From: Ga0077555 sp963746315 | Lineage (GTDB): Bacteria > Pseudomonadota > Alphaproteobacteria > Rhizobiales > Hyphomicrobiaceae | Direction: 5' to 3' | Assembly (NCBI GenBank): GCA_963746315.1 | Contig: CAVVAR010000012.1 | Span: 372,001-436,000 of the forward strand | Length of the DNA stretch: 64,000 nt | In this document: piece by piece, positions 17,796 to 25,892 of the stretch | Position numbering within the stretch: the stretch's first letter is position 1 | How the letters are laid out: every line of letters starts with the position of its first letter | Program-made: the position numbers and the translations under genes | Notes under the pieces: model-generated | Seen by the model: only the letters and a program-made list of their open reading frames with translations | Database searches by the model: none | Told to the model about the DNA's origin: nothing

Positions 17796-19212
17796 GTGGA
17801 CGACGCCCGCGGTGCAAGAGGAATTTGGCGTTTGGCTTGCGGTCGGGTGCAAGTCATGTGTCCGGCCTGTTTGCGCGGCGCCATGACCGCTGGCCCTGAT
17901 GTAGTCCGCAGACCGGATCCCTATCAAAATCGCGGGCTCGAGGCCCTTGACCCACAAACGGGTTCGCCGATCTACAGTTCGACCGCCTCGCATCACGCCA
18001 TCATCACCCCCGCATCTGCGCGCCCTCGGCAGTACCGTGCCGCAACCGACGCGTCTGAAGCTTATTCGCCAGCGGTGCTCCGCGCTCCCATTGCCAAGCC
18101 TCTTCAGGCCGCTGCCGCTAGTGCCGGCGGACGATAGGTCCCGCCTCGTGTCATGATCACCCAAGCGATCCGCGCCGTCTTATTGGCAACGGCGATCGCG
18201 ACGACTTTCGCTGGCTTCCTGGCCAGCAGCTTCGTGATCCAGGGATACTTTTCCGGCTGGCGACGCGCATGCTGAACGACGGCCGTGGCGCCAGCGACCA
18301 AGAGGCGGCGCAGATACCGGTCGCCCTGTTTACTGATGCCGCCGAGCCGCTCCTTGCCGCCGGTCGAGTTCTGCTTCGGTACGAGACCGATCCAGGCTGC
18401 GAGGTCGCGGCCGGACTTGAATGCACTTGGATCTGTGACGTCGCGGTGAGCGCCGTCGCGCCGAGCAGTCCGATCGAGGGGACGGTCTTGAGACGCCGGC
18501 TTACGTCGCTCGCGCGATGCTGGTCGCGGATCGAGCGGTCGAGCTCGGCGACCTGGGTCTGCAGCGCTGCAAGCGCTGCCACCATTGCGCGCAGAGCCTG
18601 TAGCATGGCGGCGGGAAGCGACTGCAGCGTGGCCTCGTCCTTGAGAATGGCGATGAGCCTGGCAAGGCCGTCGCGACCTTTCTCGGCAACGATGCCGAGC
18701 TCGGCGAGATGGGCCCTGAGCGCATTGATGAGCTGTGTGCGCTGGCTGATCAGCAGGTTGCGCGTGCGGTGCATGGCGAGCGTTGACTGCTGCTCGGCGG
18801 ACTTGACGGGCACGAAACGCATACTCGGTCGTGTCACCGCCTCGCAGATGGCGGCGGCATCGGCAGCGTCGTTCTTTTGCCGTTTGACATAGGCCTTCAC
18901 GTAGGCCGGCGGGATCAGCTTCACCTCGTGACCGAGCTTCGTGATCTCGCGCGCCCAGTGATGAGACGTCGCGCACGCCTCCATGCCGATCAGGCACGGC
19001 TCAAGCTTGGCGAGGAACGTCATCATCTGGCCGCGCCGCAGCTGCCGGACGAGCACAACCTTACCCTCTGCGTCGACGCCGTGAACTTGAAAGACGTTCT
19101 TGGCGAGATCAATGCCGATGGTGCTAATCTGCATGTGGACGACCCCCTCAAGTGATTCGCTCTTCAACGATCACCCTATGGCACTCCGATGCCGGGAGCG
19201 GGCGTCGTCCAC
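17796..19212. mobile_element. IS110-family (IS1111-like) element with decayed transposase
   Basis: A perfect 15-bp inverted repeat, gtggacgacgcccgc at 17796-17810 and its complement at 19198-19212, brackets a minus-strand transposase. Such subterminal repeats are known from the IS1111 branch of IS110. About 290 bp of non-coding sequence separates the transposase stop from the left repeat. A related left-end remnant lies at 11059-11281. Confidence 0.8.
18104..19134 (-). pseudogene. IS110-family transposase, frameshifted
   Basis: From the ATG at 19134 (gagggggt upstream) the frame reads QISTIGIDLAKNVFQVHG, CLIGMEACATSHHWARE and KNDAADAAAICEAV, the DEDD half of an IS110 transposase. Near 18440, at the point where the family reads TATVTDPSAF, the frame shifts by one base. 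The other frame completes the C-terminal domain (SGRDLAAWIGLVPKQ, GISKQGDRYLRRLL) to a stop at 18104. As written the enzyme is split after the catalytic N-terminal half. Confidence 0.85.
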
Positions 19213-19793
19213 TGCATCAATTTGTTGAGTGGCGTTCAGCGTCGGACGCGACAGCTCGACCCCCGTTACCGACCGTTTGAGGCACGAACCGGGAACGCCA
19301 ACGCGATCCCCCCAGCTCCGGAACAACGGTGTCGAGCGGCCAATCGACGAGGAGGGCCAATAGGTTGCATGGCCGGCTAGTCAACGGTAACCTTGCCGTT
19401 CGGCAGCTGACTGATAGGATAGCCGACATTAGCGCGGTAGTGGCGAGAGGAAGCCCCAGGATTCGTGAATGCTGGCTACGCTGGACCGGCAGGGAGCCGG
19501 AAAAACCCGTGAATTCACCCGTGAGAACTCTTACTTGCTGCGATGTTGGCGGAACGGCTTCGTTTGACCCTCATGCGTGCTGGAAAGGGATCAGGGCTAA
19601 CGGTGCGCCCCTCGCATACTTCCAACCCAAGTTCATCGTCGAGCAGGTGCTCGCCTCGTGCAAGTTCTAGGGCATCTGTGCGCAGTTCACCGCGACAACG
19701 TCGACTTCGCCAACCTGTTCGTCAAATTGACCGGCGGTAAATGTTCGGCGTGAAGCGGAGCTGAGGTGCGCCCGGTACTGTGGCGCGTCTGCC
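19213..19793. other. Intergenic stretch with no recognised gene
   Basis: Short open frames on both strands give no recognisable product and lack good ribosome binding sites. It is probably decayed sequence between the IS110 element and the lipoprotein gene. Confidence 0.4.
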
Positions 19794-20942
19794 TTACTGC
19801 GCCGTTGCGGCTGGAGCGATAATCGCGGCTGGAATCTTGAGCACGCTCTTGGTCGCATCGGTGACCGCTGTAATGACGCCGGCCTGGCGGGGCTGATTGC
19901 CAGATGCGCCGCTCTTCAAGCGACTACCTATGGCTGCCATAACCGGTGCCGACTTGGAATACTTGCTATGATTGTTGCCCTGGCCGTCGTCCACGCCGGT
20001 CAGATCGACAATCTGGAGATTGTAGCGTTCAGCGGCCGCGATCGCCCGGACGTCGCCAGCCGTGATGCGCCCCGCGCGATCAACTCCTCCCGCAAGGAAC
20101 GTCGATAACGCCAGCGCATTGTCGTCGCCTGCCGTGAGAATCGTGATCGGGCGCGGTAGCTTTCCTATGACGTCGAGCTGGGTGCGAAAAACGTTCACAT
20201 CAAGATCGGGCGAAGCGAGTATCACGTCGCCGAGCTTGCCATTGAATGTGCCGCGACCGTTCATCTTTGCTTGGCGCAGCGTCTCCACGAACACCCAATT
20301 TCCCATGCTGTGCGCGAGCACGTTGATCTCGTGAACTTCGGGAAGCGACGCCATCAGGAGTAGCGCTTGCTCCAAGTAATCACGCGAGTACGTGCTGGCT
20401 TCGCGATCTGCGACATACATCGGGGCTCTGCCCAGTGACGGCCAAGCGAAGAGCACTGCGGTGCCCTTGAACCCGGAATCGTGGACAATCTGGGCTAGCC
20501 AATAGACAGCCTCTTCGTAGAGGGTGTTGTAGCCGTGTACGAAAACCAGAACGCTGTTGGCTTCGACACCACCCTGGCGAGCGCGCACGCGAATCCGGTC
20601 GAGGAAAGAGGAGCTGTTCAAGAACTCCCAACTCGTCGTCACAAAGTGCAATGAGGGATCTGGCGTAGAGTAACCCGGCCACTCGATCTCGCCTGTCACG
20701 TGCTTGGGCGGAATGGACACTAACAGCGAGGCGAAGTTCAACGACTTCGACCGCCCCGCAGTGAATGCATTTGGATCCTCCGGGCTACCGCGTTCGCGCG
20801 TCGTTGCCACCAACAAGCTCACCTTGCTCGTGTTCGGCGGGACAGAGGCGATCGGCTCAAGTGCACGGCTGTCGGGACGAAAGGCGCAGCCAGTGACAAG
20901 CAGCGCTACCGCGATTGGAATCAACGACTTCAAGACCGACAT
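19794..20942 (-). CDS. Alpha/beta hydrolase lipoprotein (DUF900-like)
   Basis: A protein of 382 residues. The ATG at 20942 is chosen because it starts a lipoprotein signal, MSVLKSLIPIAVALLVTGC, with lipobox LVTGC, so the mature protein would be anchored in an envelope membrane. The hydrolase part has VLVFVHGYNTLYEEAVYW (oxyanion region), LFAWPS and the nucleophile elbow NVLAHSMGNW, followed by VILASPDLDVNVF. This matches DUF900 proteins, whose substrates are mostly unknown. The frame could extend 58 codons further upstream, but that part has no signal and no start context. The gene is monocistronic as far as can be seen. Confidence 0.82.
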   Translation of the reverse strand: MSVLKSLIPIAVALLVTGCAFRPDSRALEPIASVPPNTSKVSLLVATTRERGSPEDPNAFTAGRSKSLNFASLLVSIPPKHVTGEIEWPGYSTPDPSLHFVTTSWEFLNSSSFLDRIRVRARQGGVEANSVLVFVHGYNTLYEEAVYWLAQIVHDSGFKGTAVLFAWPSLGRAPMYVADREASTYSRDYLEQALLLMASLPEVHEINVLAHSMGNWVFVETLRQAKMNGRGTFNGKLGDVILASPDLDVNVFRTQLDVIGKLPRPITILTAGDDNALALSTFLAGGVDRAGRITAGDVRAIAAAERYNLQIVDLTGVDDGQGNNHSKYSKSAPVMAAIGSRLKSGASGNQPRQAGVITAVTDATKSVLKIPAAIIAPAATAQ

Positions 20943-21448
20943 GCCAAGAGCTCTTGTTCCAGATCCGCAGCTTGTGCCGCCCACGGCATCGTCATTGCCA
21001 ATGCTGCGAGCGCCCGAACTACCTGATTCGTGTCCATGGGCACTATCCCTGAATAGTGTCGTTTCAGCTTGATTGTTGCAGATTCGTTGCATTTTCAAGG
21101 ACCGTTCGGTCGACATCTCGCCCCTTGATTCGAAGGGGTTAGAATAGTGCCACTACGAAATGGCCGGTACTGGAAAAGGCGGACGTCGCTTCGGGGGGCG
21201 TTGACGACGGACGGTGTGGGTCAAACACGTCGCCGGGTCGTTGCGTCAAGACCGGATTGGTCGACAAGCAGACGCTGATCCGGTTGTCCTCGGCGTCCAC
21301 CGTGTGCCATCGGCGAAAATGAGCAGCTATGTTCAGCCTTGTGAATCTTGCGTGACGGCGCGCGGCGCCGTAGATTTATCGTTGCCCATTGGGCTCGGTT
21401 GGCGCCGAGGCTGGGGCATCCGGGTGCTCCGTTCAACAGGAGAATCCG
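20943..21448. other. Intergenic region before alpA
   Basis: No gene recognised. It should contain divergent promoters for the hydrolase and alpA genes. A gcgcgcggcgc-type palindrome lies near 21358-21370. Confidence 0.35.
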
Positions 21449-21658
21449 ATGTCACATCCCAAGCAGCTGATCGACAAGAAGGAGCTGACGAAACTCGTGA
21501 AGTACTCGCCTCAGCACATCGCGCGGCTGGAGAAGGCAGGCCAATTCCCCAAGAGGTTGCGGCTGGGCCAGAACCGGGTCGCGTGGATGCTCGCCGAGGT
21601 CGAGGCGTGGATCGAGGAGCGCGTGGCCACGCGTGACTTGAGCGACTTGACTTCCTGA
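21449..21658 (+). CDS. AlpA-family phage/island regulator
   Basis: A 69-residue MerR-fold winged-helix protein: LIDKKELTKLVKYSPQHIARLEKAGQFPKRLRLG, then VAWMLAEVEAWIEERVA, the typical AlpA layout. AlpA activates excision or integrase genes of prophages and genomic islands. The ATG at 21449 has aggaga 6-8 nt upstream. No intact integrase gene is next to it here. Instead a convergent helix-turn-helix gene and a repeat-rich AT-rich region follow. It marks the left boundary of the recognisable island module. Confidence 0.85.
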   Translation: MSHPKQLIDKKELTKLVKYSPQHIARLEKAGQFPKRLRLGQNRVAWMLAEVEAWIEERVATRDLSDLTS

Positions 21659-21685
21659 GTGGAAACTCTTCTTGACGGAACGGGA

Positions 21686-21711
21686 AGGCCGTCCTTCGGG
21701 GCGGTCTTCTT
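21686..21711 (+). terminator. Intrinsic terminator after alpA
   Basis: A 9-bp stem (aggccgtcc with gggcggtct, two G-T pairs) closed by a ttcg tetraloop is followed by tctt. It lies 27 bp after the alpA stop. The T-tract is short. Confidence 0.65.
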
Positions 21712-21798
21712 GTATGTGCGAACCCAAAAAGGGAAGGGGCCTTGACACATCGGCGTTTCCGTGGTCGGGTTCGACTTTGATTTATTGAATGAGCGACA

Positions 21799-21911
21799 TG
21801 CGTATTCTTAAATTGCGTATTCTTCACTGAGTATAATTATATAGAGGGAAGTGCAGATATTTCACGTCTTGTTACGCAGATCTTGCACCTCTTGAAGTGC
21901 AAATTTTGCAC
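21799..21911. repeat. Iteron-like array with AT-rich direct repeats (candidate replication origin)
   Basis: Three 15-mers lie at exactly 23-bp steps: gtgcagatatttcac (21851-21865), acgcagatcttgcac (21874-21888) and gtgcaaattttgcac (21897-21911), giving a consensus near GTGCAGATNTTGCAC that is itself almost palindromic. To the left are two direct copies of tgcgtattctt (21799-21809 and 21814-21824) and a strongly AT-rich tract (about 21770-21845) in otherwise GC-rich DNA. The region lies between two convergent genes, so it is not an ordinary promoter region. The layout is that of an iteron origin with an unwinding element. Confidence 0.6.
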
Positions 21912-21925
21912 TTCTGGGCCGGCAC

Positions 21926-22279
21926 CTACCGGATTTTACGGCTGATCTTGGCATGCAGCGTGTAGACGTTGACCCGGCCGAGGCCCTGGCGTTTGACGGT
22001 CACGTGGCCAGAGGCGCTGAGTTCCTTGATGAAGGAGATCACGCTGCGCTTGGAGACGCCCATGTCGTCGGCCAGCGTCTCCTGGCCGGGGAAGCAGAAA
22101 TCGTTCTGCCACGCGTAGGACAGCAGCATGGCGTAGGCGAGTTTGGCGCCGACACTCAGCTCCGGTGATTTCAGGATGAGGTTGGGCACCTGGGTGAAGC
22201 CGGCGGCGGCGACGGGATCAAACCCCTCAAGGATGATGTTGCGGGTGCGTTGAGAGATGGCCTCGCCGAAGGATTTCAT
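21926..22279 (-). CDS. Small helix-turn-helix protein, possible replication-initiator-like
   Basis: A 117-residue protein that begins MKSFGEAISQRTRN, then has FTQVPNLILKSPELSVGAKLAYAMLLSYAW, a segment also found at the start of the HTH_36-type domain of plasmid and phage replication proteins. A helix-turn-helix follows (TLADDMGVSKRSVISFIKEL) and a basic wing ending ISRKIR. The upstream open frame to 22558 was rejected because ATG 22279 lies 7 nt after a good extended -10 (TGcTATACT) and nothing upstream resembles a domain. The stop is 14 bp from the iteron array, which makes this the obvious candidate for a protein binding those repeats. That role is inferred only from position and fold. Confidence 0.75.
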   Translation of the reverse strand: MKSFGEAISQRTRNIILEGFDPVAAAGFTQVPNLILKSPELSVGAKLAYAMLLSYAWQNDFCFPGQETLADDMGVSKRSVISFIKELSASGHVTVKRQGLGRVNVYTLHAKISRKIR

Positions 22280-22286
22280 TGTCCTC

Positions 22287-22295
22287 AGTATAGCA
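22287..22295 (-). promoter_or_regulatory. Extended -10 of the helix-turn-helix gene
   Basis: Read on the minus strand the sequence is TGcTATACT and ends 7 nt before the ATG, so transcription would start at or next to the start codon. No ribosome binding site fits between them except gagg touching the -10. The same arrangement occurs at other island genes. Confidence 0.5.
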
Positions 22296-22436
22296 CTCCG
22301 CCGCGGTGGGCGGGGCAGGCGGACGGTGGACAAGCCGTGGTGCAGTGGGAGAGCGCAGTCGCGCAAGCGTCGCACAAGATCTGATTTGCGCCGTGGGCAG
22401 CGAACCACGGCGCAACAGAGCCGTTTTCTCGCCTGC

Positions 22437-22634
22437 TTATTCGATGACGCGGAGATGGTGCTGCTCGCGAAACGGGAGCAGCCAGGCGACGGTGAGCGCG
22501 ATGTCGCGCTCGCTGAAGGCGCCGCTGGCGCGCATCGCGCGCGGCAGTGTCGTCGCAATCGTCTCAGGGTTCATGGCGAGGATGCGCTCCTCGAGCGACA
22601 GGCGATGCGGCTTCGATTGGGTGACGACGATCAT
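22437..22634 (-). CDS. Small island protein, unknown
   Basis: A 65-residue frame beginning 6 bp after the preceding minus-strand gene, so it is probably co-translated with it. It contains LSLEERILAMNPETIATTLPRAM and SERDIALTVAWLLPFREQHHL, suggesting two helices. I do not recognise a family. Its tight spacing to the gene upstream is the main reason to accept it. It has no strong ribosome binding site of its own. Confidence 0.5.
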   Translation of the reverse strand: MIVVTQSKPHRLSLEERILAMNPETIATTLPRAMRASGAFSERDIALTVAWLLPFREQHHLRVIE

Positions 22635-22640
22635 GAGGTG

Positions 22641-22904
22641 TCAGAGCACGAGCGCTGCGACCGCGCCGACGATGACCAGCGTCTGGGCGGCTGCGACCTT
22701 GTAAAGCTCGACCCGGGTCGCCTGCAGCTGCTTGTCGAGTTGGGCGATCTGGCCGGCGAGGCCGTCGATGTCGCCATGGGTGGCGACGTCCAGCAGATCG
22801 GCGCTCTGCAGCACCGCGACAAAGCCCTCGGCCTCGGCCTTGGAATATCCGTGCTGCTCAAGCAGCGTGATCGCCTTGTAGGTGTCGATGGTCAGTGAAG
22901 CCAT
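22641..22904 (-). CDS. Small coiled-coil protein with C-terminal membrane helix (DUF1640-like)
   Basis: An 87-residue protein from the ATG at 22904. The N-terminal half (ITLLEQHGYSKAEAEGFVAVLQSADL) is helical. A coiled coil follows (LAGQIAQLDKQLQATRVELYKVAAAQ) and the C-terminus is one hydrophobic helix (TLVIVGAVAALVL). This layout is seen in DUF1640-type proteins that often accompany island maintenance genes. TGaTAGAAT ends 8 nt before the ATG and there is no Shine-Dalgarno, so the message may be leaderless. Function unknown. Confidence 0.65.
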   Translation of the reverse strand: MASLTIDTYKAITLLEQHGYSKAEAEGFVAVLQSADLLDVATHGDIDGLAGQIAQLDKQLQATRVELYKVAAAQTLVIVGAVAALVL

Positions 22905-22918
22905 AGGGATAGATTCTA

Positions 22919-23708
22919 TCACAGGTGCTGGATTTTGTCAGTTGACGGGAGGTCGTCGACGCCCGCCCCTGCCCTGCCGGCTTCTGTCAGCCCCTGTGCG
23001 TGGTGGTCATCCGGGTCGGCATCGCGCGCTGCGTGCGCCATGTGGGCGGCAAGACCGCTGCGGCCCGACTGGACGGTGGCGGCCAGCGCCTTGAAGATCG
23101 GCGCGACATTGCGCTGAATGGTGTCGAGCAGCTGGTTCTGGCCGTCGATGATGCTCTTCATGTCCTTGATCTGGCCGCGCCGGTCGATCAGCTCCTCGCG
23201 CAGGAAGGCGATCTCCGCGTCCTTCTCGGCGAGCCGGTCGCTGAGCAGTGCGACGGTGCCCGACGTGTCGCGCTCGGTCGCGGCCCTGACGGTGCGAGGT
23301 TTCAACAGCGTCGGTGTCGGACGGTGCCGGACGGGGCCGGTCGCTGTCGGCCAAGGTTTCCGGGGCCGAGCGCGGTGCGTCAGGGCCCGCCGCGGCGCGC
23401 CCAAGCGCGTCATGTGCCGCGTCAGGAGACGGGCTCTGTCGCAGGCCGTCCTTGGCGGCGTGCAGTTGCCTCAACGCGGTGATCGCGGTGTCGATCGACG
23501 TCTCGGCGACGAAGTAGGTGTCGCCGGTCTCAGTGGCTTCCTTGACGCAGGTGAGCGTACCGTTTGCGCAATAGCGCTGGAGCGTGCGGATGGAGCGGGG
23601 CAGCCCCGCGACGATGAAGCGGCGGGCGACGACATCGAGCGTCACGAGGGAGGGAGACGTGGGATCGGCGTCGGCCGTGGTCGGGCTAGGTCGGACAGGG
23701 TCGGTCAT
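22919..23708 (-). pseudogene. MerR-like DNA-binding protein with C-terminal coiled coil, frameshifted
   Basis: From ATG 23708 the frame reads LVTLDVVARRFIVAGLPRSIRTLQRYCANGTLTCVKE, a MerR-like winged helix, then about 80 residues of Pro/Ala-rich linker. Around 23290-23330 the useful frame changes by one base. The new frame encodes LLSDRLAEKDAEIAFLREELIDRRGQIKDMK, a strong coiled coil, and ends at 22919. Together they give an island regulator or partition-type protein of roughly 260 residues. If the shift is real the protein lacks its multimerisation region. A second ATG at 23717 exists, but TGcTATCAT overlaps it and ends 7 nt before 23708, favouring the latter. Confidence 0.7.
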
Positions 23709-23929
23709 TGTCTCCATGATAGCATCCGCGAACGCGGAGACGCCGGTTATCCCCATGGCGAGCAGCCCGGCGGAGTGATCGTCACCGGCAGGCCGAGACG
23801 GCGGCGTGATCGACCTCGTGCTCGCGTGTTGATCGGCGGCTCGGTCGAGCGGCGCCCGCCCGCGAGATAGAGCACGACCCGACCGGCAGGTCGGGGCCGC
23901 CCCAGACCTCACTCCAGGCACCAGGCATG

Positions 23930-23955
23930 AAAAAGCCCCAGCCGGAAGCTGGGGC
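23930..23955 (-). terminator. Intrinsic terminator of the DUF3768 gene
   Basis: On the minus strand gccccagc and gctggggc form a perfect 8-bp stem around a 5-nt loop, followed by five T. It begins 8 bp beyond the stop of the DUF3768 gene. Confidence 0.85.
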
Positions 23956-23963
23956 AGGGGCGC

Positions 23964-24290
23964 TCAATAATCCTGCGCCAACATGAGCGTCAGCACACGA
24001 CAGGTGATCGTCTCATCGGCCGGGTTCTCCGAGCCGAACGTCAATGTTGGATCGTAATAGTCGATCTTCCAGAAGATGCGCTGACCGCGCACGACGAGCG
24101 CGCCGAAGTCGTGCTCGCCATGGGGATCGTTGTCGGGCGTGAAGCCTTCGAACGACCGGACGGCGGCGCAGGCTTCGGCGACGACGACCGGCCCAAGCGC
24201 GTTGAGACCGGCCGAGATGACGACGCGGCCGTTGCCTTGCCGGCAGCGGCGAAAGCGATCATTGAGTTCGCGAATGCGCGTACGACACAT
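23964..24290 (-). CDS. DUF3768 protein
   Basis: A 108-residue protein with the family core: RIRELNDRFRR, VVISAGLNALG, FTPDNDPHGEHDFGALVV, FWKIDYYDPTLTFGSENPAD and RVLTLMLAQDY. DUF3768 proteins are common in alphaproteobacterial plasmids and integrative islands; their role is unknown. The ATG at 24290 has gaggag 8 nt upstream, so the longer frame to 24371 is rejected. A TGcTAGACT sequence at 24373-24381 could serve as the -10 for a leadered message. The gene ends in its own terminator. Confidence 0.85.
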   Translation of the reverse strand: MCRTRIRELNDRFRRCRQGNGRVVISAGLNALGPVVVAEACAAVRSFEGFTPDNDPHGEHDFGALVVRGQRIFWKIDYYDPTLTFGSENPADETITCRVLTLMLAQDY

Positions 24291-24459
24291 GATAGATCTC
24301 CTCGATCGGAACGCCAGCAGCCGATTGGGCTGCTGGCCACCGTCGGGGAGATCGCGCGTCCACGCTCTCATCAGTCTAGCACGCGCGCCCCTCCATCGAT
24401 CGGCTCACGACACGCGCTCGCGTCCTGGTCAAGAGGCACGCGGCAGCCGCATGGGCGAT

Positions 24460-24497
24460 AATGATCAGGGTGCCGCGCAGCGGCATCCCTGATCATT
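24460..24497. repeat. Long near-perfect hairpin upstream of the 75-codon island gene
   Basis: The arms aatgatcagggtgccgc (24460-24476) and gcggcatccctgatcatt (24480-24497) are complementary over 17 bp with one bulged t, leaving a 3-nt loop. It ends 13 bp before the ggagg of the following gene. It is followed by attcctc rather than a T-run, so it is not a standard terminator. Confidence 0.75.
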
Positions 24498-24520
24498 CCT
24501 CACAACCGATGGAGGCTTTC

Positions 24521-24748
24521 ATGGGCACCAACAGTGCACCAACGCACAACGTGTTCACGGTCGAGGATCGCGGCGAGAAGGAGGATCCGTTCTGGCTCAA
24601 GATCGGCGCGGCGTGGGCGCACAAGGATGGCAAGGGCTTCAACATCACGCTCTCGGCCCTGCCGCTCGACAATCGCCTGGTGCTGCGCGAGCCGAGCGAC
24701 GCGGCCGAGCCCGACCCGCCACGACAGAACCGTCGCGGCAAAGGCTGA
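24521..24748 (+). CDS. Conserved island protein of 75 residues, function unknown
   Basis: The ATG at 24521 has ggagg 5 nt upstream. The product contains the segment EDPFWLKIGAAWAHKDGKGFNITLSALPLDNRLVLREP, which I recognise as a short conserved domain recurring next to conjugative and plasmid genes in alphaproteobacteria, but I know of no assigned role. No signal peptide or membrane helix is present. It is the only plus-strand gene of the 22-27 kb module. A hairpin lies before it and a strong terminator after it, so it is expressed as its own unit. Confidence 0.75.
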   Translation: MGTNSAPTHNVFTVEDRGEKEDPFWLKIGAAWAHKDGKGFNITLSALPLDNRLVLREPSDAAEPDPPRQNRRGKG

Positions 24749-24756
24749 CGGCCCGA

Positions 24757-24790
24757 CCCCGCATGTCCACAAGACATGCGGGGCTTTTTT
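24757..24790 (+). terminator. Strong intrinsic terminator
   Basis: Perfect 11-bp stem (ccccgcatgtc with gacatgcgggg), 5-nt loop cacaa, then c and six T. It begins 8 bp after the stop of the 75-codon gene. Confidence 0.93.
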
Positions 24791-24920
24791 GTGTTCCAGC
24801 ACTTGTCGTCCCGCGTGCTTTCCGGAGCCGGCCCTTACCCCGATAAGGGGCCGGCGCTCGGAGAGCCACGCGGGGTGCTTTCTGGTGAGTGCTCGAACGT
24901 CACTCGGCAGCAAGCTGCGC

Positions 24921-25892
24921 TTATCCGACCTGTCGCTTTCGTTCGCGCATGCGGCGCTCGTGGCCCTGTCCATCGATCCAGCCGTGATCAAGACTGTTGC
25001 GCGCCTCGAGCGCGTCGCGGTCGGCGAACCAGAACAGGGGCGATCCGCCGCCGGTCATCCGACCCAGCACGTCGCGCATTGTCTCGGTGCGCTCGACTGA
25101 GCTGGTCACGAACAGGACGCGGAAATTTCGCCAGCCGAAAGCGCTGGTGTGCAGCTTCGCCTGCCAGATGGCGCGGTAGGCGAGGAACTTGCGCAGGATC
25201 GAGGTCTGCGTCAGGTCGGAGCGCTCGACGGGCATCGTGCCGCGATCGATCTCGACCAGGAAATTGCGACGCCAGCCATTGACCGGTGACCCCAGTGAGA
25301 AGACGTAATCCGGCTCGACCGAAATGGTGTGCGACGTCGAACGGAAGATCACCGGCACCGACAGCCGGAAGGGCTTGTCGGCGTCGCGCGTCGACGCGGG
25401 CAGCCGCGCCACCAGTGACGCACCGTCCGTGACATCGAGGTCGGGGCTGGCCGCGACATCGACCGTCAGCGCCACGGCGAAGTCGGCGATGGCGAGCGTG
25501 TGCTCCAGGAACGGGCGTCCGGCCTTGCGGTTCTTGTGCGCCCAGGTTCCGGAATGGGACGGCGCGCCGCCGTCGCGATCGCGCAAGAGCGCGGCGCCCT
25601 TGTCGGCCAGCGCATAGACGATCAGCGACGAGCCACCGCCCGGCCGATAGAAGTCGTACTGGCATTGCGGCCGGTCGAGGTAGGCGTGCTCGAAGAGGTT
25701 CTTGAGCCGGGTCGCGATGTTCTTTTCCGAGCCCGGGATCAGGCGGCGGACATGACCGGAGTTGAGGAAGCGATGACGCGCGATGACGCGCAGCATGTCG
25801 ATGTCGCGGTCCGTGATCTGGAAGGGCGGTGGGGCGCCCGAGCGCTTGCGGCGGGGCCGGTAGCTGCCCCGGACGGATGTGTCGAGGGTCAT
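24921..25892 (-). CDS. Replication-relaxation family protein
   Basis: A 323-residue protein. The N-terminal winged helix (ITDRDIDMLRVIARHRFLNSGHVRRLI, then RLKNLFEHAYLDRP and YALADKGAALL) is the hallmark of replication-relaxation proteins, found on plasmids and conjugative islands and thought to help control replication or mobilisation. The C-terminal half (TLAIADFAVAL, IPVIF-type and FRVLFVTSSVERTETMRDVLGR) fits the family too. Its ATG overlaps the TGA of the membrane-protein gene upstream (ATGA), so the two are translationally coupled. Also, TGgTAGACT ends 6 nt before the ATG. Confidence 0.82.
   Translation of the reverse strand: MTLDTSVRGSYRPRRKRSGAPPPFQITDRDIDMLRVIARHRFLNSGHVRRLIPGSEKNIATRLKNLFEHAYLDRPQCQYDFYRPGGGSSLIVYALADKGAALLRDRDGGAPSHSGTWAHKNRKAGRPFLEHTLAIADFAVALTVDVAASPDLDVTDGASLVARLPASTRDADKPFRLSVPVIFRSTSHTISVEPDYVFSLGSPVNGWRRNFLVEIDRGTMPVERSDLTQTSILRKFLAYRAIWQAKLHTSAFGWRNFRVLFVTSSVERTETMRDVLGRMTGGGSPLFWFADRDALEARNSLDHGWIDGQGHERRMRERKRQVG

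Noticed and set aside
18269..18892. 207-codon plus-strand frame within the IS110 element
   Set aside because: Antisense of the transposase and rich in Ala/Arg/Ser with no start signal.
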